In this document: positions 28,392 to 37,046 of the stretch, in pieces
Numbering within the stretch: the first letter of the stretch is position 1
Layout of the letters: each line of letters starts with the position of its first letter
Origin: Muribaculaceae bacterium
GTDB taxonomy: Bacteria > Bacteroidota > Bacteroidia > Bacteroidales > Muribaculaceae
NCBI GenBank assembly: GCA_017443765.1
Contig: JAFSYB010000053.1
Span: 1-56,468 of the forward strand
Reading direction: 5' to 3'
DNA length: 56,468 bases
Notes under the pieces: model-generated
Databases searched by the model: none
The model's input: only the letters and a program-made list of their open reading frames with translations
What the model was told of the DNA's origin: nothing
Translations under genes and position numbers: made by a program

Positions 28392-29153
28392 ATGTACAAT
28401 CCATTTTCGCTTAATGGTAAGACCATTCTCGTCACTGGCGGGTCATCGGGCATAGGCCGTGCCACCGCCATTGAGTGCGGCAAACTGGGTGCCAATGTGG
28501 TTGTCACGGGGCGCAACCCGGAACGGCTGAAAGGAGTGTTCGATGAGTTGGACACATCGGCCGCACAGCGTCATCAAATGGTTGTCGCCGACTTGGCGAC
28601 GACCGATGGCATTGACTGTCTGACCGCTGCCTTGCCAAATCTCGACGGCTTGTCGAGCAATGCGGGAACCATAGTTGGAAACAAGCCCATACGCTTTCTC
28701 AATGAAATGGACATTCAGTCGATTATGCAGACCAACACTTTCGCTCATGTCTTACTCGCCAAGTTGCTTTTTAAGAAAAAACTGTTGAATAAGGGCGCGT
28801 CGTGTGTGTTCACGGTATCAATTGGCGGCACGTTATCGCATGTGCCAGGCAGTTCCATTTATGGTATGTCGAAAGCTGCGCTCGATTCTTTTGTGAAATA
28901 TGCAGCCATCGAGTTTTCAGCGCGTGGTATCCGTTGCAACAGTGTGTGCCCCGGCATGATAGATACACCGCTTGTCAATTCCCCCACGCTTACCGATGAG
29001 GACATGGCGATTGATGCCCAAAAGTACCTGTTGAAGCGTTATGGCAAACCCGAGGAAGTGGCACGCACAGCGGCTTTCTTGTTGTCGGACGCCTCGTCAT
29101 TCATTACCGGCACTTCTATTGTCGTCGATGGCGGATATACAGTAAATCATTGA
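28392..29153 (+). CDS. SDR-family reductase 1 (FabG-like)
   Basis: A classical short-chain dehydrogenase of 253 residues. Cofactor motif TGGSSGIG at 15-22, catalytic Ser143, Tyr157 and Lys161 (YGMSK). In the NAG region the usual NNAG is SNAG. The C-terminus [14 protein letters not shown] is standard. It is closest in pattern to 3-oxoacyl-ACP reductases. Set between an ACP and a KAS III gene, it would reduce a 3-keto (or other keto) group on an ACP-bound chain. The stop lies 4 nt before the KAS III start. Confidence 0.88.
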   Translation: MYNPFSLNGKTILVTGGSSGIGRATAIECGKLGANVVVTGRNPERLKGVFDELDTSAAQRHQMVVADLATTDGIDCLTAALPNLDGLSSNAGTIVGNKPIRFLNEMDIQSIMQTNTFAHVLLAKLLFKKKLLNKGASCVFTVSIGGTLSHVPGSSIYGMSKAALDSFVKYAAIEFSARGIRCNSVCPGMIDTPLVNSPTLTDEDMAIDAQKYLLKRYGKPEEVARTAAFLLSDASSFITGTSIVVDGGYTVNH

Positions 29154-29157
29154 TTTT

Positions 29158-30219
29158 ATGGCATTTTTAGAAATAAGGAATGTCTCGTTCAAGGGGGTGG
29201 CAACAGCTGTTCCAAAGCCTGTGAAAGTGGTTGGGGAACAACCGTTTTTTACCGCCGTCGAGGCCGAGAATTTCACCAATGTCACCGGGGTGGTCAGCTC
29301 GCACGTGGCCCCCCCAGGAATGACGCTTTCCGACCTGTGCCTGGTGGCAGCTGAGAAACTGTTTGAGGACACCGGCTGGTTGCGCGACAGTATTGACCTC
29401 ATCATTTTTGTGTCTACCTCGCGCGACTTCTATATCTGCCCCAATACGGCAAACATACTGCAAGACAAGTTGGGGCTTGCCACCTCGGCGGTGGCACTCG
29501 ACTTGCCGTTTGCGTGTTCCGGATATATCTATGGCCTCGGTGTTGCCGCTTCCATGATGCAAGGCGGTCAACTCAAGCGCGCTTTGATTTGTGCGGGTGA
29601 GTTGACATCCAGAAACCAGTCACATTTGGATCGAACCGTGTGGCCTCTTCATGGCGATGCCGGCTCTGCAACTTTCCTGGAGTACAACCCGAAGGAACAA
29701 CATCCGATGCAGTTCAATCTCGGAGGTGATGGCTCGGATTGGGAAACCATTGTATGTCGTGAAGTGGGCGTGAGGTTTCCCACGACTGCCGATTCACTGG
29801 ACATCAAGAAAATCGAGGAGGGGGTTGAGCGTAACGCGATGCAGTGCGCCATGAACGGCATGAGTGTTTTTTCTTTTGCCATCAGCCGTCCAGGGAAATG
29901 TATCATGGAACTCGCCGGCCATTTCAACTTCACTATTTCCGACATTGACTATCTGCTCATTCATCAGGCCAACAAGATGATTGATGAGAAGATTCGCAAG
30001 AAATTGAAACTTAGCGAGGATAAAGTGCCTTATAGTATGCCTTACTATGGCAACACCAGTTCGTGCTCGATTCCCGTCACCATGTCATCACAAATTCGCG
30101 GGCAACTGGAGGCGGGCGTGAACAATCTTGTGATGTGCGCATTTGGTTCTGGCCTGTCGTGGGGCGCAGCTCACGTTTTCACCGACAGCATCTGCTGCAC
30201 TCCTGTGATTGAGGTTTAG
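29158..30219 (+). CDS. 3-oxoacyl-ACP synthase III (KAS III/FabH-like)
   Basis: 353 residues, thiolase fold. The catalytic triad is Cys120 (LPFACSGYIYG), His269 (LIHQAN) and Asn299 (YGNTSSCSIP). The size and LGVAASMMQGGQLKRALI region are those of FabH-type enzymes, which condense a starter acyl thioester with malonyl-ACP. A secondary FabH in a glycan locus usually serves a dedicated short-chain acyl group, as in Pseudomonas and Campylobacter flagellin-glycosylation islands (from memory). Starter preference cannot be read from the sequence. Confidence 0.9.
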   Translation: MAFLEIRNVSFKGVATAVPKPVKVVGEQPFFTAVEAENFTNVTGVVSSHVAPPGMTLSDLCLVAAEKLFEDTGWLRDSIDLIIFVSTSRDFYICPNTANILQDKLGLATSAVALDLPFACSGYIYGLGVAASMMQGGQLKRALICAGELTSRNQSHLDRTVWPLHGDAGSATFLEYNPKEQHPMQFNLGGDGSDWETIVCREVGVRFPTTADSLDIKKIEEGVERNAMQCAMNGMSVFSFAISRPGKCIMELAGHFNFTISDIDYLLIHQANKMIDEKIRKKLKLSEDKVPYSMPYYGNTSSCSIPVTMSSQIRGQLEAGVNNLVMCAFGSGLSWGAAHVFTDSICCTPVIEV

Positions 30220-30245
30220 GGATTCCGTATCACAGCGATTTTTTA

Positions 30246-30989
30246 ATGAAAAGATTATCAGGAAAGACAGCCCTGGTCACAGGTTGCAACCGGGGTATCG
30301 GGAAGGCCATTGCCGAGAAATTCGCATCGGAAGGAGCCAACCTTATCTGCGCTGTGCGCGACATCAAGCCGGCTTTCGAGGCTGAAATTGCCGTGTGGCG
30401 CGAGCGTTTCGGGGTGGAAGTGAATGTGGTTTGTTTCGACTTGGCCAACGAGCAGGACATCAAAGAGGTGTTTAAGGCACTCAACCGAGAAAAACGCGTT
30501 GTCGACATTTTGGTGAACAATGCCGCTGTGCCAGCCGGGGGACTCTTGCTGATGACTCCGACTCATGTCGTGAAAGAGGTGATGCAAGTAAATTTCTTCT
30601 CGCAAGTGCTCATCACACAGTTGGCGGCCAAGATGATGGTCAAGCAAAAGCATGGGGCCATTGTCAATATCAGCAGCGTTACCGCGCTCGACAACCAGGC
30701 GGGGTGGACTGCCTATGGCGGCAGCAAGGCGGCCATGATAAGCCTTACCCATAGTGCTGCCAGTGAGTTGGCCGCGTTTGGTATCCGTGTGAACGCTGTT
30801 GCACCGGGATTGATTGACACCGAAATGGGACGCCAAATGGACGAGCGATGTCAAGCCGAAATGCTCTCCCGCTCATGCTTGAAACGAAAAGGAACACCCG
30901 AGGAAGTGGCCAACCTGGTGTGCTTCCTGGCAAGCGACGAGGCTTCCTACATCACCGGCCAGCTGATAAGAATTGACGGTGGAATGTAA
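30246..30989 (+). CDS. SDR-family reductase 2 (FabG-like)
   Basis: 247 residues, the length of FabG. TGCNRGIG at 12-19, NNAA at 91-94, Ser143/Ser144, Tyr157 and Lys161 (YGGSK), and ITGQLIRIDGGM at the C-terminus. It is as FabG-like as the first SDR but clearly a different protein, so the pathway probably contains two reductions. Gap of 26 nt after the KAS III gene and 21 nt before the transketolase gene. Confidence 0.9.
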   Translation: MKRLSGKTALVTGCNRGIGKAIAEKFASEGANLICAVRDIKPAFEAEIAVWRERFGVEVNVVCFDLANEQDIKEVFKALNREKRVVDILVNNAAVPAGGLLLMTPTHVVKEVMQVNFFSQVLITQLAAKMMVKQKHGAIVNISSVTALDNQAGWTAYGGSKAAMISLTHSAASELAAFGIRVNAVAPGLIDTEMGRQMDERCQAEMLSRSCLKRKGTPEEVANLVCFLASDEASYITGQLIRIDGGM

Positions 30990-31010
30990 CTCAACGCCAA
31001 ATGGCAGGTT

Positions 31011-31829
31011 ATGACAAAGCATATCAATGACTTGAACCGCCAGTGCCGCGAGATGAAAATCAAAGCACTTCAAATGGCCAGGTCGACCCATTTCGGGGCG
31101 CATATTGGTGGCGGCTTTTCGGCTATGGAGATTATGGCCAGTCTTTACCATGTCGCAAACATTCCATCGATGCGGAATCCCTCACGCGACAGAATCATTG
31201 TCAGCAAGGCTCATGCTGTGCTGGCCTATTATACCGCATTGTGGAAGAATGGGTATCTGAGTGAAGACGAACTTGACGCTTTCGAGACTGATGGCGCTAT
31301 CCTTTATGGCCACCCCCACAAGAACCCGGACAAAGGCATTGAATTCTCTGGTGGCAGCCTCGGGCTGGGGTTGTCCTATGCCGTCGGGGTCGCTAAAGCT
31401 TGTAAAATCCGCGGTTTCTTGAACACCATCTATGTGCTTGTGGGTGATGGTGAATTGAACGAGGGCATCGTGTGGGAGGCCTTGATGTCGATAAGCCATT
31501 TCGATTTGGACAACATGGTTGTCGTTGTGGATAATAACGGTTATCAGTTGGACGGCCCCACACACGAGGTAATGCGGCTCGGCAACATCGAAAGCAAATT
31601 ACGGGCCTTTGGCTTTGATGTTGATGTTGTAGATGGACATTCCATCGAACACTTGGTAAAGTCGTTGCCCCAAAAGACGGGCAAGCCGCGTGCCATCGTT
31701 GCAAACACAGTGAAAGCGCACGGCATTTCGTTCTTGGAAAACAACAAGATGTCGCACCAGTGCGTCTTGAGCCAAAAAAAATTCGAGCAGGCCGTTGACG
31801 ACATTAACAGGGAATATCATGGACAATAA
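31011..31829 (+). CDS. Transketolase, N-terminal (PP-binding) subunit
   Basis: 272 residues covering only the thiamine-pyrophosphate-binding domain. The TPP motif is GDGELNEG (145-152) with Asn175 about 25 residues on. HFGAHIGGGFSAMEI and SKAHAVLAYY are the substrate-side motifs of split transketolases. The partner domain is encoded by the next gene, which overlaps it by 11 nt. As a pair they should transfer a two-carbon ketol unit. The split form is typical of specialised, not pentose-phosphate, transketolases. Confidence 0.92.
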   Translation: MTKHINDLNRQCREMKIKALQMARSTHFGAHIGGGFSAMEIMASLYHVANIPSMRNPSRDRIIVSKAHAVLAYYTALWKNGYLSEDELDAFETDGAILYGHPHKNPDKGIEFSGGSLGLGLSYAVGVAKACKIRGFLNTIYVLVGDGELNEGIVWEALMSISHFDLDNMVVVVDNNGYQLDGPTHEVMRLGNIESKLRAFGFDVDVVDGHSIEHLVKSLPQKTGKPRAIVANTVKAHGISFLENNKMSHQCVLSQKKFEQAVDDINREYHGQ

Positions 31830-32793
31830 GGTCAATGTGAAATTGCTTTCCATGTTGGGTCAGGGGGGTAGTGCCTTCGGCATCTCGCTGATGAATATCA
31901 TGAATGAGCGTGACGACATCATGGTGCTCAGCGCCGATATGTCGGCCCCTGCCGGGCTTGATAAATTCAAATCGGCTTTTCCCAATCATTTCTTGAACGT
32001 GGGTATAGCCGAGCAAAACATGATTGGCGTGGCCGCAGGGTTGGCCGATGAAGGCTTTAAGGTGATTTGCGTGGCCCAGGCTTGCTTTATTACGATGCGG
32101 TGTTACGAACAAGTGCGACACTTTGCCGGATACATGAATCTGCCGATTATACTGGTCGGCATTGGAGCGGGGTTGTCGTTGCAGTTCATGGGTAACACAC
32201 ACTACGCCCTTGAGGATGTCGCGTTGATGCGCACCATTCCAGATATGACCGTTATGGCGCCATGCGACTCGCTCGAGGCAATGAACGCATTGGAATATGC
32301 CGTGAGCAGTGGTGGTGCGGCATATATCCGTTTGTTGGGCGGTACCGGCATTACTGCGGTGCATCAGGCCGAGTATGATTTTGGCAAAGGCAAACCGGTC
32401 GTTTTGAGCGATGGCAAAGACGTGACCATTCTTGCCACCGGTGCCGCTACAAGCCGGGCACTTGCGGCTGCCCAAGCACTGGATCGCGACGGCATTGCCT
32501 GCACGGTTGTAGATGTGGTAACGCTAAAACCTTTTGATAGAGCGGTGCTGGATTCTTGCCGGCAGAACGCCCTCGTTGTCACTGTGGAGGAACACCGCCT
32601 TGCGGGGGGCCTTGGCACTATCGTGGCGGAGTGCTTTACCGAAATGAATCTCGATGTGCCTTTACTCACATTAGGTGTCGGCAACGACTTATACCCCAAT
32701 CCTGGCTTTTATCAGTACATGGTGGAGCAGTGTGGGCTGGATGCCGAGAGTGTGGCTATACAGATAAAAAAGAAATTAATAACGCTGAAATGA
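31819..32793 (+). CDS. Transketolase, C-terminal (Pyr) subunit
   Basis: 324 residues: the pyrimidine-binding domain with catalytic Glu65 in GIAEQNMIG, followed by the transketolase C-terminal domain (ATGAATSRALAAAQ, VEEHRLAGGLG). ATG 31819 gives MDNKVNVKLL. A TTG at 31795 is possible but would overlap the N-subunit gene further. The stop overlaps the second ACP gene by ATGA. That direct coupling of a transketolase to a carrier protein is suggestive of C2-unit loading onto the ACP. Confidence 0.92.
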   Translation: MDNKVNVKLLSMLGQGGSAFGISLMNIMNERDDIMVLSADMSAPAGLDKFKSAFPNHFLNVGIAEQNMIGVAAGLADEGFKVICVAQACFITMRCYEQVRHFAGYMNLPIILVGIGAGLSLQFMGNTHYALEDVALMRTIPDMTVMAPCDSLEAMNALEYAVSSGGAAYIRLLGGTGITAVHQAEYDFGKGKPVVLSDGKDVTILATGAATSRALAAAQALDRDGIACTVVDVVTLKPFDRAVLDSCRQNALVVTVEEHRLAGGLGTIVAECFTEMNLDVPLLTLGVGNDLYPNPGFYQYMVEQCGLDAESVAIQIKKKLITLK

Positions 32794-33026
32794 ATACATT
32801 GGAAAAAGTGATTGGGATTGTCGCAGAAACCTGCGAGGTTGACCCAAGCGAGGTGTGTGGCGACAGTTCGGTGGGCGTTTTTCCCACATGGGACTCGATG
32901 GGGCACCTCAGCATCATCAATAATGTGGAAGAGGCTTTCGGTATCAGTTTTGAGCCCGAAGAAATGATGGAGCTTGAAGATGTCAACGACATCGTGAGGG
33001 CTGTTGAGGAAAAACTTGCTGAATGA
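32790..33026 (+). CDS. Acyl carrier protein 2
   Basis: 78 residues with the phosphopantetheine site at Ser36 in TWDSMGHLSII (a normal DS motif preceded by Trp34), and an acidic helix-rich body ending VRAVEEKLAE. The start ATG 32790 overlaps the transketolase stop, and the stop overlaps the ligase start (ATGA both times). The ACP-ligase-LuxE/LuxC order that follows mirrors rfbK, rfbL and rfbN of the Vibrio cholerae O1 O-antigen cluster, where the carrier holds a tetronate-type acyl group. It is likely the main carrier of the module. Confidence 0.88.
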   Translation: MNTLEKVIGIVAETCEVDPSEVCGDSSVGVFPTWDSMGHLSIINNVEEAFGISFEPEEMMELEDVNDIVRAVEEKLAE

Positions 33027-34453
33027 CCATTGAGCGCGTGATAAGCGACCAGGCTCGGCTCACACCGAACAAAGTCGCGCTCATCGACGGGGATGCGACT
33101 GTCACCTATCAGCAGTTGTGGCAAGAAATCGAGCTGTCGGCTGCCTGGTTCCGCGCCCATGCTTCGCCCGGCGACAGGGTGCTATTGGCCGCAAGCAACT
33201 GTCTGGCATTTGTTTATGCTTACTTTGGGAGCCACCTGGCGGGAATGATTTGCGTTCCGGTTGACCCCGAAACCAACGAAAACCGGCTGAATCGAATCAT
33301 TCACATCGCTCGGCCGGCTTTAATCGTTGGCGAATTTAGGCATGGTGCCGGCCATAATGCGCTCCCGGTCAAGAATTGTGAGCCACCGGGCTGCGACGCG
33401 CTGTCACATCCCGACGAGAATCAGGTGGCCGACTTGATGTTCACCACCGGAACAACGGGACTGCCGAAGGGGGTTATGCTCACCTACGCCAATGAGATGG
33501 CGGCTGCCAACAACATCAACTCTTTTATAGGAAACACCGGCCACGATGTGGAGATGCTTGCCCTGCCAGTCGCGCACAGTTTTGGGCTTGGGCGCTTGCG
33601 GTGCGTACTCGCAATGGGGGCCACGATGGTGCTGATTCCCAGTTTCGCCAGCATGAAGAAATTTTTTGGCACTATCGAACGGCATCAAGTGACCGGTTTC
33701 GCAATGGTGCCTGCAAGCTGGAACTACATTGGCAAAATGAGTGGTGACAGAATTGGCCATTTCGCCAAGCAACTGAAATACATTGAGATTGGTTCCGCCT
33801 TCATGTCGTTAGAGCAAAAAATGAAACTGATGGAACTCCTGCCCAACACGCGAATCTGTATGCATTACGGTCTCACCGAAGCTTCACGGAGCGCTTTCAT
33901 CAGTTTCCACGACGACAAGGAACACTTGACGACGGTGGGGCGGCCATCGCCCAACACGGCGATTGCCGTGTTCAACGACCAGGGCGACAGCTTGGGGAGT
34001 AACCAGGACGGCGAGATTTGTGTCAAGGGCAACCACGTGTGCGCAGGTTATTGGGGGGTGCCGCACGATGTGTTCCGGCATGACTTTAACAATGACTATT
34101 TTCGCACTGGCGACTGGGGCCACATTGATGAAGACGGATATGTCTGTCTGGTTTCTCGTGTGAAGGAAATCATCAATGTGGGGGGCAAGAAAGTGAGCCC
34201 GCTCGAGGTCGAGGAGCACCTGAACGCGATTGACGGCATTATGGAGGCCGCTTGCGTGGGGGTGCGCGATGAGCTGCTGGGCGAGGTGGTCAAGGCATTC
34301 TGCGTGTGCGCCCGCAATGTCGATTTTGAACACGTGAGGAAACAACTGTCGCATGAAATCGAGAACTATAAGATTCCAGTCTACTTTGAATCGGTTCACC
34401 AACTGCCTAAAACACCAAATGGCAAGCTGCAACGTTTGCTCCTGAAAGGTTAA
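33023..34453 (+). CDS. AMP-forming acyl-ACP/acyl-CoA ligase (ANL family)
   Basis: 476 residues. The AMP-binding P-loop FTTGTTGLPKG is at 140-150, then HYGLTEASRS, TGDWGHIDEDGY and the C-terminal catalytic Lys468 in TPNGKLQ. Adenylate-forming enzymes activate a carboxylate and pass it to CoA or a carrier thiol. Its start overlaps the ACP 2 gene, so loading of that ACP is the natural reading (the RfbL role). The somewhat short N-terminal domain fits ligases of small, polar acids. The substrate is unknown. Confidence 0.9.
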   Translation: MTIERVISDQARLTPNKVALIDGDATVTYQQLWQEIELSAAWFRAHASPGDRVLLAASNCLAFVYAYFGSHLAGMICVPVDPETNENRLNRIIHIARPALIVGEFRHGAGHNALPVKNCEPPGCDALSHPDENQVADLMFTTGTTGLPKGVMLTYANEMAAANNINSFIGNTGHDVEMLALPVAHSFGLGRLRCVLAMGATMVLIPSFASMKKFFGTIERHQVTGFAMVPASWNYIGKMSGDRIGHFAKQLKYIEIGSAFMSLEQKMKLMELLPNTRICMHYGLTEASRSAFISFHDDKEHLTTVGRPSPNTAIAVFNDQGDSLGSNQDGEICVKGNHVCAGYWGVPHDVFRHDFNNDYFRTGDWGHIDEDGYVCLVSRVKEIINVGGKKVSPLEVEEHLNAIDGIMEAACVGVRDELLGEVVKAFCVCARNVDFEHVRKQLSHEIENYKIPVYFESVHQLPKTPNGKLQRLLLKG

Positions 34454-34472
34454 TCCCCTATATGCATCACAC

Positions 34473-36953
34473 ATGAATGTTGACACCACAATGAAAAGCG
34501 CGGCCAATCAATTGCTGGATTTGCCGCCCTACGACGGCTCCTCCGAAGCCGAGGCACGGTTCATGAGTGCCTTGCAGGAGGAATGTGTGTGGCACTACGA
34601 GCACAACACCATGTATCGGCGGTTTTGCAATCGAAAGGGCTTCGACCCGCATTTGCCGTTTTCCATCATGGATATCCCCCCGGTTTCGGTTAGTGTGTTC
34701 AAGGAACTCGGCCCCAAACTGGCTTCGGTGCCTCAAGAGCACCTTGCACTCACTTTGCAATCGTCGGCAACATCGGGCATCCCCTCGACTGTTGTCGTTG
34801 ACAAGGAAACAGCCAAGCGTCAAGCCCGAGCGATGATAAAGGTGGTGGGGGAGTTCATTGGCCATGAGCGCAAGCCTTTTCTGGTCATGGACATCGACCC
34901 GCGTTCGTCGAGCCGGAAGTTGATGGGCGCACGTTTTGCCGCAGTCACAGGATACTTGCGCTTTGCCAACAAAACAGGATTTTTTCTCAAGGCTGATGAG
35001 AACAACGTCTCTTATTTTGATGTGGCGGGCATGATGGATTACGTGAATGGATTAGACCCCAATCAACCCGTGGTGGTGTTTGGATTTACTTACATTCTTT
35101 ATCAAAATGTGATTCAAAGCATCGAAAAAGCGGGTGTGAATATTCAGCTGCCAAAGGGGTCAAAGATTATACACATCGGTGGTTGGAAGCAGCTTGAGAG
35201 CCAAAAGATTAGCAAGGCGTTGTTTAATGAGCGACTGTCGAAGTGTTTTGGCATCGGTTCGGCGCAGGTGATTGACATCTATGGATTTACTGAACAGATG
35301 GGGCTGAACTATCCCGACTGTGAATGTGGGTGGAAACACACCTCGACTTATGCGCGGGTGATTGTGCGCGACCCCATAACCCACGAAGTGCTGCCGCCTG
35401 GTGAGGTGGGCTTGCTTGAATTTGTCACTCCGATTCCCCACAGTTATCCAGGCAACGCTCTCCTGACCGATGATTTGGGCCTTATAGATGCCGGAACTTG
35501 TGTTGCCGGTCGCTCAGGAACGCGGTTTAAGGTTGTTGGACGCATGAAAAAGGCCGAGATTCGCGGTTGTGGGGATATTTTGTCTCAAAAACTCACATTC
35601 CAAATGAAACCCGACCTCCAAGTGGTTGACGATGAGGAGGGTTTAGACGTTCGGCTTCATGCCGGCTTGATTTCCTCCAATGAACCATTGGGCCAAATCA
35701 GAGAAATAATAAACTCACTGAGAGCGAGCCGCCAATGGCTGAGCCAACAGCCTGTTGAGGCAATCATCGGCTTGATTAGCGAGGTGGCCAAAAAATGGTT
35801 GGCCGACCCGAAATTGGGGCACTTAAAGGACCGAGGGCTGTTCTTCTTGTCTTCGTGGTGCGACAAAAAACATCTGCAAGCTGTGGCCGAGATGGGCCTG
35901 CGGGGCAACATACAATATATTGACAAATTCATGCCGTTCCCCGATTCGGAGAGGCATTATTTAAAAGCCACTCCCCGTGGGCTTGTGTGCCATTGGCTCG
36001 CGGGGAATGTCCAAATCTTGGGCATGTTCGCGCTGCTGCAGAGCATCATTGCTAAAAACGTGAATTTGTTGAGGGTTTCTTCTCGCGACGATGGCGTGTT
36101 TGCCGACCTTTTGAACGAGTTCAAAGGGGTGACTTGCACTTCCCAAGACGGATATGTCATAAAAGGCGACGATTTGTTGAAAACGATTTCGATTGTCTTT
36201 TTCAGCCACAAATCCCGCAAACTTGGAGAAGAGATGTCGAGGCAAGCCGATGTCCGCATAGCATGGGGAGGCCGGGAAGCCGTCGAAACCGTTTCAAATT
36301 ATCCGGCAAGATACGATGCTGACACTGTGGTCTTTGGCCCAAAACTGTCGTTCTCGGTGATAGCCAGCGAGAACCTTTCGTCAATCCAACAGGCAAGGAA
36401 ACTGGCACGCAGGGTGAGTGTCGATGTGTCGGTGTTTGACCAAACCGGTTGTGCCTCGCCGCACAATCTTTATATCGAGGATGGCGGAGCTGTGACACCC
36501 GAGGCTTTTGTCGAGTTATTGGGCGAAGCTATGCGCAATACCGAGAGGCAGATTCCCAAACCTTCCATGTCGCCCGAACACGTGTCGCAAATTCACGCTG
36601 TTCGTGGGCTGTACGATTTCAAAGGGGCTGTCAGCGGCAGCGAAACCATGTCGTGGACAGTGCTTCTCGATGATTCCGACGAAATAGACAAGCCGGTCTA
36701 TGGCCGTGTGCTTTTCTGTCATAAGGTGAAGAGTGTTTTCGATTGCTTGAAGTTTATTGACGAGAACACGCAATCGATTGGACTCGCAGCCGCCGATGGC
36801 AGGGCGCTGGAATTTGCAACCGAGGCCACACAGCGCGGCGTTATGCGATTGCCGCTAATTGGGCGTATGTTGAACTTTGAGATGCCTTGGGACGGCGTGT
36901 TCTTGTTCGACCGGTTAGTCAGGTGGAACACTTGCGGCGGCCCGTTAAGATAG
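34473..36953 (+). CDS. LuxE-LuxC fusion: acyl-protein synthetase plus acyl reductase
   Basis: 826 residues. Residues 1 to about 375 are LuxE-like: SSATSGIPSTVV (an ANL-type P-loop), IYGFTEQMG, and Cys366 (RGCGD) near where the LuxE acyl-accepting Cys is expected. After a linker (about 380-460) residues to 826 are LuxC-like: WLAGNVQILGMFALLQSI and the catalytic Cys660 in FDQTGCASPHN. In lux systems LuxE and LuxC together reduce fatty acids to aldehydes. The same fused build and length are, from memory, found in Vibrio cholerae RfbN. Here it should reduce an ACP- or enzyme-bound acyl group to an aldehyde with NADPH. ATG 34491 is an alternative start. Confidence 0.87.
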   Translation: MNVDTTMKSAANQLLDLPPYDGSSEAEARFMSALQEECVWHYEHNTMYRRFCNRKGFDPHLPFSIMDIPPVSVSVFKELGPKLASVPQEHLALTLQSSATSGIPSTVVVDKETAKRQARAMIKVVGEFIGHERKPFLVMDIDPRSSSRKLMGARFAAVTGYLRFANKTGFFLKADENNVSYFDVAGMMDYVNGLDPNQPVVVFGFTYILYQNVIQSIEKAGVNIQLPKGSKIIHIGGWKQLESQKISKALFNERLSKCFGIGSAQVIDIYGFTEQMGLNYPDCECGWKHTSTYARVIVRDPITHEVLPPGEVGLLEFVTPIPHSYPGNALLTDDLGLIDAGTCVAGRSGTRFKVVGRMKKAEIRGCGDILSQKLTFQMKPDLQVVDDEEGLDVRLHAGLISSNEPLGQIREIINSLRASRQWLSQQPVEAIIGLISEVAKKWLADPKLGHLKDRGLFFLSSWCDKKHLQAVAEMGLRGNIQYIDKFMPFPDSERHYLKATPRGLVCHWLAGNVQILGMFALLQSIIAKNVNLLRVSSRDDGVFADLLNEFKGVTCTSQDGYVIKGDDLLKTISIVFFSHKSRKLGEEMSRQADVRIAWGGREAVETVSNYPARYDADTVVFGPKLSFSVIASENLSSIQQARKLARRVSVDVSVFDQTGCASPHNLYIEDGGAVTPEAFVELLGEAMRNTERQIPKPSMSPEHVSQIHAVRGLYDFKGAVSGSETMSWTVLLDDSDEIDKPVYGRVLFCHKVKSVFDCLKFIDENTQSIGLAAADGRALEFATEATQRGVMRLPLIGRMLNFEMPWDGVFLFDRLVRWNTCGGPLR

Positions 36954-36996
36954 CCGCGCATAACCTCTTCGAGCCGTCGGTGCGTCTTTGACGGCG

Positions 36997-37034
36997 GCGA
37001 CAGCTGCAAAATGCGGTTTTTTTGCAGCTGTCGC
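36997..37034. terminator. Bidirectional terminator after the polysaccharide locus
   Basis: A perfect 14-bp stem: 36997-37010 with 37021-37034 (GCGACAGCTGCAAA/TTTGCAGCTGTCGC), loop of 10 nt that ends in T4. It lies between convergent genes. Because the stem ends in A/T pairs, it can serve both strands. Confidence 0.7.
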
Positions 37035-37046
37035 ACGATGAGGGCG

